Shown in pieces: positions 19,599-27,821 of a DNA stretch of 64,000 nt; the stretch's first letter is position 1, and each line of letters starts with the position of its first letter. A program made the translations under genes and the position numbers. Source of the stretch: Luteibacter aegosomatissinici (GTDB lineage: Bacteria > Pseudomonadota > Gammaproteobacteria > Xanthomonadales > Rhodanobacteraceae); assembly GCF_023078495.1 (NCBI RefSeq), contig NZ_CP095742.1, forward strand, positions 1,488,001 to 1,552,000. The letters run 5' to 3'. The notes under the pieces were generated by a model. The model was not told the origin of the DNA. It saw nothing but the letters and a program-made list of their open reading frames with translations, and searched no databases.

Positions 19599-20257
19599 GC
19601 GACACGTTCGTCGCGCAGCCGCGGACTTTCGCCGGCTTCGACCCGAAGAGCGTCCTGCCGGGGTTTGAACACGTGCGCCGCTTCTGGGATCCCGCCCAGG
19701 AAGTGGTGACGGTGAAGATCCTGCCGGGCGAGTACTACGTCAGCACGCAGGAAGAAATGATCTCCACGGTGTTGGGCTCGTGCGTTTCGGCGTGCGTGCG
19801 CGACACGCGCCGCCGCATTGGTGGCATGAACCACTTCATGCTGCCGGAGCCGGCCAGTACCGAGCGTGATAGCTGGGGTTCCACCGTGGGCCGTGCGGCG
19901 CGCTACGGCAACGATGCGATGGAGCACCTGATCAACGCGATCCTCAAGGCCGGCGGCAACCGCGACGACCTGGAAGTGAAGATCTTTGGCGGTGGCCGCG
20001 TGCTGCAGACCATGACCGATATCGGCCAGCGCAACATCGCCTTCGTGCAGCGCTATATCGCCACCGAAAAACTCAAGCTGTGCGCCGCCGATGTCGGCGA
20101 TATCTACCCTCGCCACGTGCAGTTTTTCCCGGTGAGCGGCAAGGTCCGCGTGCGCCAGCTGCGCTCCACGCACGACACCCACCTGGCCGATCGCGAGAAG
20201 CGGTACCTCAAGCGATTGGAAAACGATCCGATAAAGGGAGATGTCGAGCTGTTCTGA
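19595..20257 (+). CDS. cheD: Chemoreceptor glutamine deamidase CheD
   Basis: The 220-aa protein deamidates receptor Gln to Glu. The catalytic Cys and His are seen in STVLGSCVSACVRD and GGMNHFMLPEP, and the Thr region in VKIFGGGRVLQTMTDIGQRN. It is somewhat longer than stand-alone CheD because of N- and C-terminal extensions. It overlaps cheR by 4 bp and precedes cheB. Confidence 0.95.
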   Translation: MSDTFVAQPRTFAGFDPKSVLPGFEHVRRFWDPAQEVVTVKILPGEYYVSTQEEMISTVLGSCVSACVRDTRRRIGGMNHFMLPEPASTERDSWGSTVGRAARYGNDAMEHLINAILKAGGNRDDLEVKIFGGGRVLQTMTDIGQRNIAFVQRYIATEKLKLCAADVGDIYPRHVQFFPVSGKVRVRQLRSTHDTHLADREKRYLKRLENDPIKGDVELF

Positions 20258-20344
20258 CGCCTGCCGTCGGACCGCTCCGCCTCCGTTCCATGCCTGGCCG
20301 GCTTGCCCGCCCAGGATGTCCCGCCACCCGAGTTGCTAGTGCCC

Positions 20345-21475
20345 ATGCAGAAAGTACGCGTCCTTATCGTCGACGACTCGGCCCTGGTTCGTAAGGTGCT
20401 GACCGCCATGCTCGAGTCCGATCCGGGCATCGAGGTGGTGGGCACCGCGCCGGATCCGCTGATCGCGCGCGAGAAGATCAAGGCACTGAACCCGGATGTG
20501 CTGACGCTGGACGTGGAAATGCCGCGCATGGATGGCCTCACGTTCCTCGAGAACCTGATGCGCCTGCGTCCCATGCCGGTAGTGATGGTCTCCACGCTGA
20601 CGGAGAAGGGCGCGGACGTGACCCTGCGCGCGCTGGAACTGGGCGCGGTGGATTTCTTCACCAAGCCCGCCGCTGATCTCGCCAACACGTTCATGGAGCA
20701 CGCGCCGGAAATCTGCGCCAAGGTGCGCCTGGCGGCTGGCGCGAATCCGCGCGAGCGCTCCACCGTCACGAAGATCGAAAAGATCGACCTGTCGCTCGGC
20801 AAGCTGGAAGTCGCCCCGCGCCTCTCGGCCGATGCCGTGCTGCCGCGCGCGCAGACCCCGGGCAGCCGCGGTGGCCAGCGCATCATCGCGATCGGCGCCT
20901 CCACCGGCGGCACCGAGGCGATCCGCGTGGTGCTCGAGGCCATGCCGCCTACGGCACCGCCCATCGTGATTACCCAGCATATTCCCGCCGCTTTCAGCGG
21001 CCCGTTCGCCGCCCGCATGGATAGCGTCTCCGCCATGAAGGTGAGCGAAGCGCGCGATGGCCAGCCCATCCAGGCCGGCCACGTGTACATCGCCCCCGGC
21101 AGCCAGCACCTGCTGGTCATGTGGGATGGCGCGCGCCACGTTTGCCGCCTGCACGATGGCCCGCCGGTGAACCGGCACAAGCCGGCGGTGGATGTGCTGT
21201 TCCGTTCCATGGCCGCCAGCGTCGGCGCCGCCACCGTGGGCTGCCTGCTCACCGGTATGGGCGACGACGGTGCCCGCGGCCTGGGCGAGCTGAAGGAAAT
21301 TGGCGCGCACACGCTCGTGCAGGATGAAGCCAGCTCCGTGGTGTGGGGCATGCCCGGCGCCGCCTGGAAGGCTGGCGCGGCCGAAACCATGCTGCCGCTG
21401 GACCAGATCGCCGAGCGCTTGCTTGCCCTTGCCCATACCCCCATTCCCGCCGCCGCGGCTCGCGTCGGCACCTGA
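20345..21475 (+). CDS. cheB: Chemotaxis response regulator methylesterase CheB
   Basis: The 376-aa protein has an N-terminal receiver domain ([16 protein letters not shown]; phospho-Asp in [12 protein letters not shown]) and a C-terminal methylesterase with the triad in GASTGGTE (Ser), [10 protein letters not shown] (His) and [10 protein letters not shown] (Asp). It removes methyl groups or deamidates receptors when phosphorylated by CheA. The ATG at 20345 begins the receiver directly. In-frame TTG and GTG codons lie upstream, and its ribosome-binding site is weak. Confidence 0.96.
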   Translation: MQKVRVLIVDDSALVRKVLTAMLESDPGIEVVGTAPDPLIAREKIKALNPDVLTLDVEMPRMDGLTFLENLMRLRPMPVVMVSTLTEKGADVTLRALELGAVDFFTKPAADLANTFMEHAPEICAKVRLAAGANPRERSTVTKIEKIDLSLGKLEVAPRLSADAVLPRAQTPGSRGGQRIIAIGASTGGTEAIRVVLEAMPPTAPPIVITQHIPAAFSGPFAARMDSVSAMKVSEARDGQPIQAGHVYIAPGSQHLLVMWDGARHVCRLHDGPPVNRHKPAVDVLFRSMAASVGAATVGCLLTGMGDDGARGLGELKEIGAHTLVQDEASSVVWGMPGAAWKAGAAETMLPLDQIAERLLALAHTPIPAAAARVGT

Positions 21476-21494
21476 AGGAAGAAGAGACGTCACC

Positions 21495-22679
21495 ATGGTC
21501 ATTCCGAAGAACGAACGCATCACCGGCCTTGCGGTCAGCGCTGTCGCGCTGGTCGCCGTGCTGGTGTTCCACGCGGCCTGGGTCGCGCCTATCGTTGTGG
21601 CGCTGCTCACGGCTACCTGGATCGCCATTGCGCTGCGCCCGCGCTTTGAAGAGCCGGTGGTCGAGCTGGTCGTGACCAACAGCGTGCAGGCCGATGAGCA
21701 GTCGGTGCGCGATGCGATGGAAGACGTCCGCAGCGCCATCGTCGATGAGCTGGGCCATGCCAGCCGCGAACTGCACCAGGCGCTGGACCTGGTGCGTGAT
21801 GCCGTGGCCGAACTCGGCGGTGGCTTCAACGGCCTGTCGCAGAAGACCGGCAAGCAGCAGAAGCTGCTGAGCGAGATCATCGAGAGCGGCGGCAAGGGCA
21901 TTTCGGTGCAGGATTTCGCCGATCGCACCGCCGGCCTGCTGGAACACTTCGTGGGCCTGATCGTGCAGCTGTCGCGCGAGAGCCTGCGTATCGTCTACCG
22001 CATCGATGGCATGGCGAAGGAAATGGACGCCGTGTTCGCGCTGCTGAAGAACGTGAACACGATCGCCGAAGAGACCAACCTGCTGGCGCTGAACGCGGCC
22101 ATCGAAGCGGCACGTGCGGGTGAATCCGGCCGTGGCTTCGCGGTGGTGGCGGGCGAGATCCGCAACCTGGCGCAGCACAGCAACCAGTTCAACGAGAAGA
22201 TCGGCACGCACGTCGAGCGTTCGCGCACCGCGATGGAGCAGCTGCGTGAGCTGGTGGGCCGCATGGCTTCGCAGGATATGAACGTGGCGCTGCAGGCCAA
22301 GGGCGATATCGACACGATGATGTCGACGATCACCGAGAGCAACGCGCGTACGAGCAAGGCGGCGGACGAAGCCGCAACGATCAACCGTGGCCTGGGCAAC
22401 GATGTGTCCACCACCATCCGTTCGCTGCAGTTCGAGGACATCCTGAGCCAGCTGCTGCACCAGACGCGTTCGCGCCTGGTCGAGCTGCAGGAGATCACGG
22501 CGGATTGCACGCGGGATATCGAGGAGCTGGCCTGCGCGCCGGCGGATGCGAGCGAGCTGAGCGCGCGTGCTCAGCGCGTGCGTGCCCGCCTGGCGGAGCA
22601 GCGTGAGCGTGCGCGCCTGCGTGCGCGTGGCCCGGCGCTGCAGCAGTCGATGGCTGCTGGCGATATCGATCTGTTCTAA
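21495..22679 (+). CDS. Membrane-hairpin MCP-like signalling protein
   Basis: This 394-aa protein has two adjacent N-terminal hydrophobic helices (about residues 12-48), no periplasmic sensor and no clear HAMP. A coiled coil follows, with the conserved receptor tip [20 protein letters not shown]. The C-terminal part is Arg/Glu/Ala-rich and ends GDIDLF. It could sense membrane state or act through the STAS protein that follows 11 bp downstream. The receptor-tip family is certain; the stimulus is unknown. Confidence 0.88.
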   Translation: MVIPKNERITGLAVSAVALVAVLVFHAAWVAPIVVALLTATWIAIALRPRFEEPVVELVVTNSVQADEQSVRDAMEDVRSAIVDELGHASRELHQALDLVRDAVAELGGGFNGLSQKTGKQQKLLSEIIESGGKGISVQDFADRTAGLLEHFVGLIVQLSRESLRIVYRIDGMAKEMDAVFALLKNVNTIAEETNLLALNAAIEAARAGESGRGFAVVAGEIRNLAQHSNQFNEKIGTHVERSRTAMEQLRELVGRMASQDMNVALQAKGDIDTMMSTITESNARTSKAADEAATINRGLGNDVSTTIRSLQFEDILSQLLHQTRSRLVELQEITADCTRDIEELACAPADASELSARAQRVRARLAEQRERARLRARGPALQQSMAAGDIDLF

Positions 22680-22690
22680 GGGGAAGCACC

Positions 22691-22996
22691 ATGTCGATCA
22701 CGATTCATAACGATACCGAGCACGGCTGCCTTACCCTGCACCTGGGCGAGCGCTTTGATTTTTCGATCCACCGCGCGTTCCACGATGCGTGCCTGGGTGA
22801 TGTGGCGCAGGCGCGTAGCTATGTGCTGGACCTGGAGCAGGTGACGGGCATGGATAGCTCGGCGCTGGGCATGCTGATGCTGCTGCGTGAACACGCAGGC
22901 GGCGACCGTGCAGAGATCCGCATCGTCAACGCCAGCGCAGACCTGCGCAACACGCTGCGCATCGCCGGCTTCGATAAGCTCTTCACCGTGCACTAA
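22691..22996 (+). CDS. STAS-domain anti-sigma-factor-antagonist-like protein
   Basis: This 101-aa single STAS domain has the classical phosphorylation loop in VTGMDSSALGMLMLLRE (Ser-Ser, as in SpoIIAA DSSGLG) and ends ASADLRNTLRIAGFDKLF. Unlike the STAS protein at 13523 it keeps the phosphorylatable Ser. It is the last gene of the operon and is followed by a rho-independent terminator. The partner kinase or phosphatase is not in the window. Confidence 0.88.
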   Translation: MSITIHNDTEHGCLTLHLGERFDFSIHRAFHDACLGDVAQARSYVLDLEQVTGMDSSALGMLMLLREHAGGDRAEIRIVNASADLRNTLRIAGFDKLFTVH

Positions 22997-22998
22997 CG

Positions 22999-23021
22999 GT
23001 AGGAGCGCGCTTGCGCGCGAT
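22999..23021 (+). repeat. Single REP arm (family B)
   Basis: A GTAGGAGCGCGCTTGCGCGC element lies directly after the last STAS gene, without a second arm. Confidence 0.75.
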
Positions 23022-23032
23022 TCTCGCTCACG

Positions 23033-23059
23033 AAAACCCGGCCAAGTGCCGGGTTTTTT
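23033..23059 (+). terminator. Rho-independent terminator of the chemosensory operon
   Basis: AAAACCCGGC and GCCGGGTTTT form a 10-bp stem with a 5-nt loop, followed by a T-run. It lies 37 bp after the last STAS gene. Confidence 0.92.
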
Positions 23060-23162
23060 GTGCGCGTATGCATGCCGCGCCTCTCCAATCGGTTCATTCG
23101 CTGAAGCGCATGCATGCGTTAAGCGGCATTCGCCGCCTCATGCCGGATGGGTTGAGGAAGCC

Positions 23163-23290
23163 GCGGGTGGGCAGGCCCTTGGGCCCGCCAGTCGCGGACC
23201 TTCGGACCGGGCCGTAGGCGCCGCCATCGCGAAGCGCGATTCGCCCAGCGGCCCTCCGCTCATGTCGGCCCCAAGGGCCTGCCCGCCCGC
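23163..23290. repeat. Long inverted repeat with 21-bp arms
   Basis: The left arm 23163-23183 and right arm 23270-23290 are inverse complements over 21 bp with a single G-T wobble. The roughly 86-bp centre holds further palindromes, including ATCGCGAAGCGCGAT. The arms begin with GCGGGTGGGCAGGCCCTTGG. No protein coding was found, so it may be a structured RNA or a miniature mobile element. Confidence 0.75.
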
Positions 23291-23337
23291 GCACCCAACA
23301 ATGAGGTAAGCGACAGGAGAGCAACGCGCGCTCTGCT

Positions 23338-23360
23338 GGAGCGCGCTTGCGCGCGATCGC
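23338..23360 (+). repeat. Single REP arm (family B)
   Basis: GGAGCGCGCTTGCGCGCGAT follows the long inverted repeat. It is a lone copy of the element also seen at 22999. Confidence 0.6.
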
Positions 23361-23401
23361 GTCTCGGCAGGTATGGATATGTGCGTAGAAGCGCCTACAC
23401 A

Positions 23402-23429
23402 CGATGTCCGATGTTCTTACAGACATCGG
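23402..23429. promoter_or_regulatory. Palindrome, possible operator
   Basis: CCGATGT and ACATCGG form an inverted repeat with 8 bp between; the alternative pairing CGATGTC/GACATCG is also present. It lies about 150 bp upstream of the small ORF at 23581. It could be an operator or an RNA hairpin. Confidence 0.4.
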
Positions 23430-23580
23430 CGAATCATTTTGCTACGGTCGTTTCCGTTGCCCGCACGCACGTTGACGTACACCGTGCAGGCAACCACCGC
23501 TTTGTGCGGTGAGAGTCGCGAGCCGGGCGTGGTGAGACACACCCGACTCGCTAACCAAACCAACTACAAGAGAGTTGTTT

Positions 23581-23664
23581 ATGGCTACCCCTGACTATAC
23601 GGCACTCGCTCGCCCGCCGGATCCCCCCGGCGACACCTCACCGGCTAACGGGCCGCCTGCATAA
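23581..23664 (+). CDS. Possible 27-codon small ORF
   Basis: ATG at 23581 is preceded by CAAGAGAG about 8 nt upstream, a plausible ribosome-binding site. The ORF ends in TAA after 27 codons. The peptide starts MATPDYTALARPPDPP and is Pro-rich. It could be a leader peptide for the downstream structured region, or spurious. No family is recognised. Confidence 0.35.
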   Translation: MATPDYTALARPPDPPGDTSPANGPPA

Positions 23665-23723
23665 GCCGCAGGCACGGTTGAGGGACCGCGACGAGGTCTG
23701 TTTTTGAGGTAATTCTTGATCGA

Positions 23724-23874
23724 ATGAGGCAGGCGTTGTGCCTGGTGTGCCTCACGGGCGGTCGTCGTCGCACTGCATCCTCAATCAAGCCACCCGGGGT
23801 CCGGTCACGGGCCACCGGTGTACCCGCGATCGTATGGTCCGTGGCATGGCAGGTCGTTTTGACTGTCGTGCCAC
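23724..23874 (+). other. Structured leader with strong hairpins
   Basis: Two hairpins lie upstream of the gene at 23915. One (about 23724-23754) pairs TGAGGC-AGGC with GCCT...GCCTCA. The other (23841-23874) pairs GTGGCATGGCAGGTC with GACTGTCGTGCCAC around a GTTTT loop, with G-T wobbles that suggest RNA pairing. Whether this is a regulatory 5' UTR or a small RNA cannot be decided from one sequence. Confidence 0.45.
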
Positions 23875-23914
23875 GTTAGCGATGCGTGGGAAGTAACCCT
23901 TCAAGGAGCGAGCG

Positions 23915-24193
23915 ATGAATGTTGTAAACGATACGTGGCCTGTGCGGCACGCGGGTGATAGCGCGAGCTGTGATCCGTCGGCGCATGAACTGTTGAACGA
24001 AGCGACGCAGTGGTTGCAGTACGCGCGTGGTGTGACGAGTTTGCTGGCTGATTTGATCCATGAAGCTGATGGCGTGGATTGCAAACAGGTGGCGTTGTCG
24101 ATGGAGGCGATTGCTGCCATGACACATTTGGGTACGGAGCGCGTCGGCCAGGCGCACGCGCAATGGCATTGGCAGGCGAAAAATGCCCTGTAG
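23915..24193 (+). CDS. Small protein, possibly DUF3077/DUF6124-like
   Basis: The 92-aa protein has a strong ribosome-binding site (CAAGGAGCGAGCG before ATG). It is helical, with LLNEATQWLQYARGVTSLLA and a second helix VALSMEAIAAMTHLGTE. The pattern recalls small DUF3077/DUF6124 proteins common in Pseudomonas, but the resemblance is by eye. Its TAG stop lies inside the REP element that follows, so the original C-terminus may differ. The function is unknown. Confidence 0.7.
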   Translation: MNVVNDTWPVRHAGDSASCDPSAHELLNEATQWLQYARGVTSLLADLIHEADGVDCKQVALSMEAIAAMTHLGTERVGQAHAQWHWQAKNAL

Positions 24194-24253
24194 AAGCGCG
24201 CTTGCGCGCGATTGGCCTTGTCGTACACCCATCGCGCGCAAGCGCGCTCCTAC
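24190..24253. repeat. Paired REP element (family B)
   Basis: GTAGAAGCGCGCTTGCGCGC and its inverse (ending GCGCGCTCCTAC) are separated by about 20 bp. The left arm supplies the TAG stop codon of the gene at 23915. The 220 bp up to the next gene show no coding. Confidence 0.88.
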
Positions 24254-24439
24254 AATGGCCGGTGTGCGGCGAGAGCGGTATTGCGGCGTACACATTGTTA
24301 GATGTGCCTTAAATGAAGGCGTTTTCTTGTGCTCTCTTTCGCGCGGTCTGAATAGATGGCCGAAATTGCACTACGTACGCTTACTTACCGGCCTAATTTG
24401 CGTAACTTCAAAAATGTGAAGGGCGTCTCATGGTTCTGC

Positions 24440-24458
24440 ACTCCCGTGGCACGGGAGT
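24440..24458 (+). promoter_or_regulatory. Leader hairpin before collagen-like gene
   Basis: ACTCCCGT and ACGGGAGT form a perfect 8-bp stem with a 3-nt loop, 20 bp upstream of the ATG at 24478. It could influence translation or mRNA stability. Confidence 0.45.
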
Positions 24459-24477
24459 CCCTATGAGGAGGGGAATC

Positions 24478-25968
24478 ATGAACGAGCAGGGCGTAGGTAA
24501 AGTTTTCTCCCGCACATTGCTGGCCGGCGCGGTATTCGCGGCCGCCGTGGCGATGTCGGCATGCAGCGGCCACGGTTCGACGCATTCCGGTGGCGGCTCG
24601 GGAACGACCGTGAATCCTGGTGGCGCCGGTGGCACCGGCGGCGGGGATAACGGCGGCGGTGGTTCAGGGACGGGCGGCACCGGGGATAACGGTGGCGGCT
24701 CAGGGACGGGCGGTACGGGGGGTACCGGTGGTGGTGACGGCGGCGGTACCGGCGGTACCGGTGGCGGCACGGGTGGTGGCAATGGAGGTGGCACCGGGGG
24801 TGGCGATGGCGGCGGTAACGGTGGTGGGAACGGTGGCGGCAATGGCGGTGGCACCGGCGGCACCGGTGGTACCCCAACCGCAGCCAGCAACGCCGTTGGC
24901 GCGGTGGCCACGGGCCTGGGCGGCATCATTGCCTCGGTGGGCAACACGGTCACCGGCGTGGGCGTGCAGGTGCCTGGAACGACGGTCCTTGGCGGCACCA
25001 ATGGCCTGACCAACTCGGTGGGCGATGCGGTGCAGGATCTTGGCGGCGCGGTGACGACGCTGGGTAATGGCGTGACCAGTGGCCTTGGCCAGACAGGCAA
25101 CATCAGCGATCCGCTGGGTACCACGACGGATGTGGTCGGCAACGTCGTGACACAGGCAGGCGCCGCGGTGAATGACCTGGGTACGGGTGTGGGCACGGTC
25201 GGCGTCGGTACACCGATCGCACCGATCACGAGCACGGTCGCCACCGTTGTTTCGAACGTCGGCGGTGGCGTGGGCACGCTAGGCACGCAGCTTGGCGGTG
25301 TGCTTGATTCGGGCTCGGCGAACGCGCTGACGAAAGCCGTCAGCGATGTCATTACGCCAGTCGCGGCTTCCCTCGGCACGGCGGCAGCCCCGGATAGTTC
25401 CACCAACCTCGTCGCAGCCGTGGGTACGGGTACAGGCGGCATCGCGTCTGGCCTGAGCGGTGGCGTGCACGCGCTGGCCAGCAACGTCTCGGCTGGCACG
25501 GCATCGAGCCCGGCGGCGCCGGTGGGCCTCACCCTCGGCAACACACTCGATAGCACCGCCAACACGCTGGGCACGCTGGGTAACACACTCAGCACGGGCG
25601 TGGGCAAGGCACCGGATGCCAACCCGGTCGGCACCACGCTTGCGGGCGCGGGTCAGACCGTCGCTTCGGTCGGTACCACGGTAGGTAGCGTCGGTACGGG
25701 TGCACTGGCACCGCTCGCGCCGGTTACCGGTGCGGTGGCAAACACGGTGACCCAGGTGGGTAACGGTGTGAGCTCGGTGGCGTCAGCAAGCAGCCCGCTG
25801 GCACCGGTCACCGGCGTGCTCAACAACGTCGTCAATGGTGTCGCCGCTGCCACCCCGCTGAGCAACACGACAGGTGCGGGTACGGGTAACGGGGCAGGGT
25901 CCACGGACCCGATCGGTGGTCTTCTGGGTGGGGTGAAGGGATTGCTCCGCCGCGGGGCCGATCGGTAA
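24478..25968 (+). CDS. Gly-rich collagen-like surface lipoprotein
   Basis: This 496-aa protein has a lipoprotein signal ending AMSACSGHG. A run of about 85 residues of GGTGG/GGGNGG-type glycine repeats (24595-24870) follows, then a long low-complexity part of repeated V-G-N-x-V-T-x-x-G and L-G-x-x-L-G units, ending LLRRGADR. The start at 24478 is chosen for its GAGGAGG ribosome-binding site and signal peptide. The repeats are not strict G-X-Y collagen. It sits next to a TpsB-type transporter, which may export it. It is probably a surface or adhesive protein. Confidence 0.8.
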   Translation: MNEQGVGKVFSRTLLAGAVFAAAVAMSACSGHGSTHSGGGSGTTVNPGGAGGTGGGDNGGGGSGTGGTGDNGGGSGTGGTGGTGGGDGGGTGGTGGGTGGGNGGGTGGGDGGGNGGGNGGGNGGGTGGTGGTPTAASNAVGAVATGLGGIIASVGNTVTGVGVQVPGTTVLGGTNGLTNSVGDAVQDLGGAVTTLGNGVTSGLGQTGNISDPLGTTTDVVGNVVTQAGAAVNDLGTGVGTVGVGTPIAPITSTVATVVSNVGGGVGTLGTQLGGVLDSGSANALTKAVSDVITPVAASLGTAAAPDSSTNLVAAVGTGTGGIASGLSGGVHALASNVSAGTASSPAAPVGLTLGNTLDSTANTLGTLGNTLSTGVGKAPDANPVGTTLAGAGQTVASVGTTVGSVGTGALAPLAPVTGAVANTVTQVGNGVSSVASASSPLAPVTGVLNNVVNGVAAATPLSNTTGAGTGNGAGSTDPIGGLLGGVKGLLRRGADR

Positions 25969-26016
25969 GGCAAGGCGGGGGCGGCGCAATACCGCTATCC
26001 GTGTGTCTTCAGGGAA

Positions 26017-26044
26017 TGGCGCCGGCGGCGCAACGCCGGCGCCA
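26017..26044 (+). terminator. Intercistronic GC hairpin
   Basis: TGGCGCCGGC and GCCGGCGCCA form a perfect 10-bp stem, 30 bp before the TpsB start. It is followed by ATCTTGTATTT, not a clean T-run. It may attenuate transcription or stabilise the upstream message. Confidence 0.5.
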
Positions 26045-26073
26045 ATCTTGTATTTACGATGCAAAGGAATTTC

Positions 26074-27738
26074 ATGAACCGGTGGATCGGTTGCCTGCTT
26101 GGCATGGCCGTCGTCAGTTCCGTTCACGCGCAGGTACGCGCGCCCGCCAACCCACTGCAAACCCTCCCACGTACGGAAACACCGCGCCAGGCCCCGGTGC
26201 AGGTGAACGTGCAGGCACCGAACGAGGCATTGCAGGCCTTGCTCGCCAAACGCATCACCCCCACGCGCTTCGATGTGGTGGGCGTGAAATCCATCCCGTT
26301 TTCCGATGTGGCGGCGTTGTTTGCGCCGATGCGCGGCAAGGAAGTCACGATCGGCCAACTGGTGGAAGCGGCGAACAAGGTCACCGAGCTCTACCGCAAA
26401 CACGGGTACGCGCTGTCGTTCGCGTTTATTCCCGGACAGGATCTCTCGCAGGGCGTGGTACGCGTCACCGCCGTGGAAGGGTATGTGTCGCAGGTGGATG
26501 TGCGCGGCGATGCGGGGAACATGGATAAGCGCATCCGCGCGATCGCCGCCCGCGTGGTCGGGGAGCGGCCGTTGCGGCAGGAAACGTTCGAGCGCTATAC
26601 GCAGTTGCTGGGGCAGTTGCCGGGCGCGAAGGTGAGCGCGAATGTGCCCGCGCCGACGACCACCGATGGTGCGACCACGCTGGTGCTGGATGTCACGCGG
26701 CAGCGCTACGACCTTAGCTACGGCCTCGATTTCAATCACCCGGGTACGCAAGGTGTTTTCAGCTTGCTGGAAAACGGTGCGACACCGCTCGGTGAGCAGC
26801 TGAGCGTCTCTACGCTGTTTCCAAACGGCAGTGGCCAGCGCCTGTACAACGCCACATGGCTGGAGCCGTTCGGCTCCGATGGCTGGCAGGGCAAGGTGGA
26901 TGCGAGCCGTTATTGGGGCCGCCCCGATACGGGCGACCAGCTGCCGGATTACCTGGATCACCAGTTGAGCCAGGATCGCCTGGCGCTGTCTGCGTTGTAC
27001 CCGCTGCGCTTGACCAACAGCGAGCGGTTGAACCTCACGGTGTCGACGTACGCCTCGAAGCAGGACGATCGCTACCGCAACGTCGATAACGGCGTGATTG
27101 TCGCGTTGCAATCCAGCGTGCGTGTGCTGAGCACCGAACTCAGCTGGTTGAAGGTGAGTGGCAAACGCTCCCGGCAGTTCAGCTTCGCCGTGGCGCATGG
27201 CTTTGATGCGTTCGGTGCGTACTCGCGTGCGGTATCGAACCTGCCGGTGGAACTGGGCATCGCCACGCCGGATGTGAAGTTCACCCGCTATACGATGAAC
27301 ATGGCATTCGCCGATCCCTGGCCGCATGGCTTCGGCACGGTGTTCCGCGCGATGGGCCAGTACAGCAACGACTCCTTGCCCTCCACGGAGCAGATCAACT
27401 TCGGCGGCCCAAGCTTTGCTTACGCTTACGATCCGGGCGATGCGGCCGGTGACAGCGGCTGGGCCGCATCGGGCGAAATCAACCGTGGCTTCATCGTCGC
27501 ATCGAAGTGGCTTACCTCGCTCACGCCGTACATTGTCTACCAGAGTGCCCGTGTGTACCTCAACGGTGCGAAACCCCTGATCGACCGGCTGGATTCAGCC
27601 GCGGTGGGCTTCCGCGCCTCGGATGGCAAGCACTATTCGATCGACTTTGCACTGGCCCGACCCACCGGCGACCGGCCGCCGGAGAGCAACGACCGCAAGA
27701 CGCGCTGGAACCTGACGTTCAGCTACAAGCTCATGTAA
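26074..27738 (+). CDS. TpsB/ShlB/FhaC-family outer-membrane transporter
   Basis: This 554-aa outer-membrane protein of the two-partner-secretion Omp85 superfamily has a signal peptide MNRWIGCLLGMAVVSSVHAQ and POTRA-type domains (FDVVGVKSIPFSDVAALFAP; VVRVTAVEGYVSQVDVRGD). A 16-strand-barrel-like C-terminus follows and ends in WNLTFSYKLM. The ATG at 26074 has AAAGGAA upstream and begins the signal peptide. It would translocate a partner protein across the outer membrane. No canonical TpsA with a TPS domain lies nearby; the only candidate is the collagen-like protein upstream. Confidence 0.9.
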   Translation: MNRWIGCLLGMAVVSSVHAQVRAPANPLQTLPRTETPRQAPVQVNVQAPNEALQALLAKRITPTRFDVVGVKSIPFSDVAALFAPMRGKEVTIGQLVEAANKVTELYRKHGYALSFAFIPGQDLSQGVVRVTAVEGYVSQVDVRGDAGNMDKRIRAIAARVVGERPLRQETFERYTQLLGQLPGAKVSANVPAPTTTDGATTLVLDVTRQRYDLSYGLDFNHPGTQGVFSLLENGATPLGEQLSVSTLFPNGSGQRLYNATWLEPFGSDGWQGKVDASRYWGRPDTGDQLPDYLDHQLSQDRLALSALYPLRLTNSERLNLTVSTYASKQDDRYRNVDNGVIVALQSSVRVLSTELSWLKVSGKRSRQFSFAVAHGFDAFGAYSRAVSNLPVELGIATPDVKFTRYTMNMAFADPWPHGFGTVFRAMGQYSNDSLPSTEQINFGGPSFAYAYDPGDAAGDSGWAASGEINRGFIVASKWLTSLTPYIVYQSARVYLNGAKPLIDRLDSAAVGFRASDGKHYSIDFALARPTGDRPPESNDRKTRWNLTFSYKLM

Positions 27739-27821
27739 CACCGCTGTTACGCCCCGCTGTTTGCCACATCTTCACGGCCGGCGCGCCACGATGATCGGAC
27801 ATCTCGTCCGGACGCCGTGCC

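Noticed and set aside
20336-21928. A 530-codon minus-strand frame across cheB and the hairpin MCP
   Set aside because: It is antisense to CheB, whose catalytic motifs are all present.
24595-24870. The glycine-rich segment as true collagen triple helix
   Set aside because: Glycine occurs in runs of two to four, not as strict G-X-Y repeats, so only 'collagen-like' is justified.
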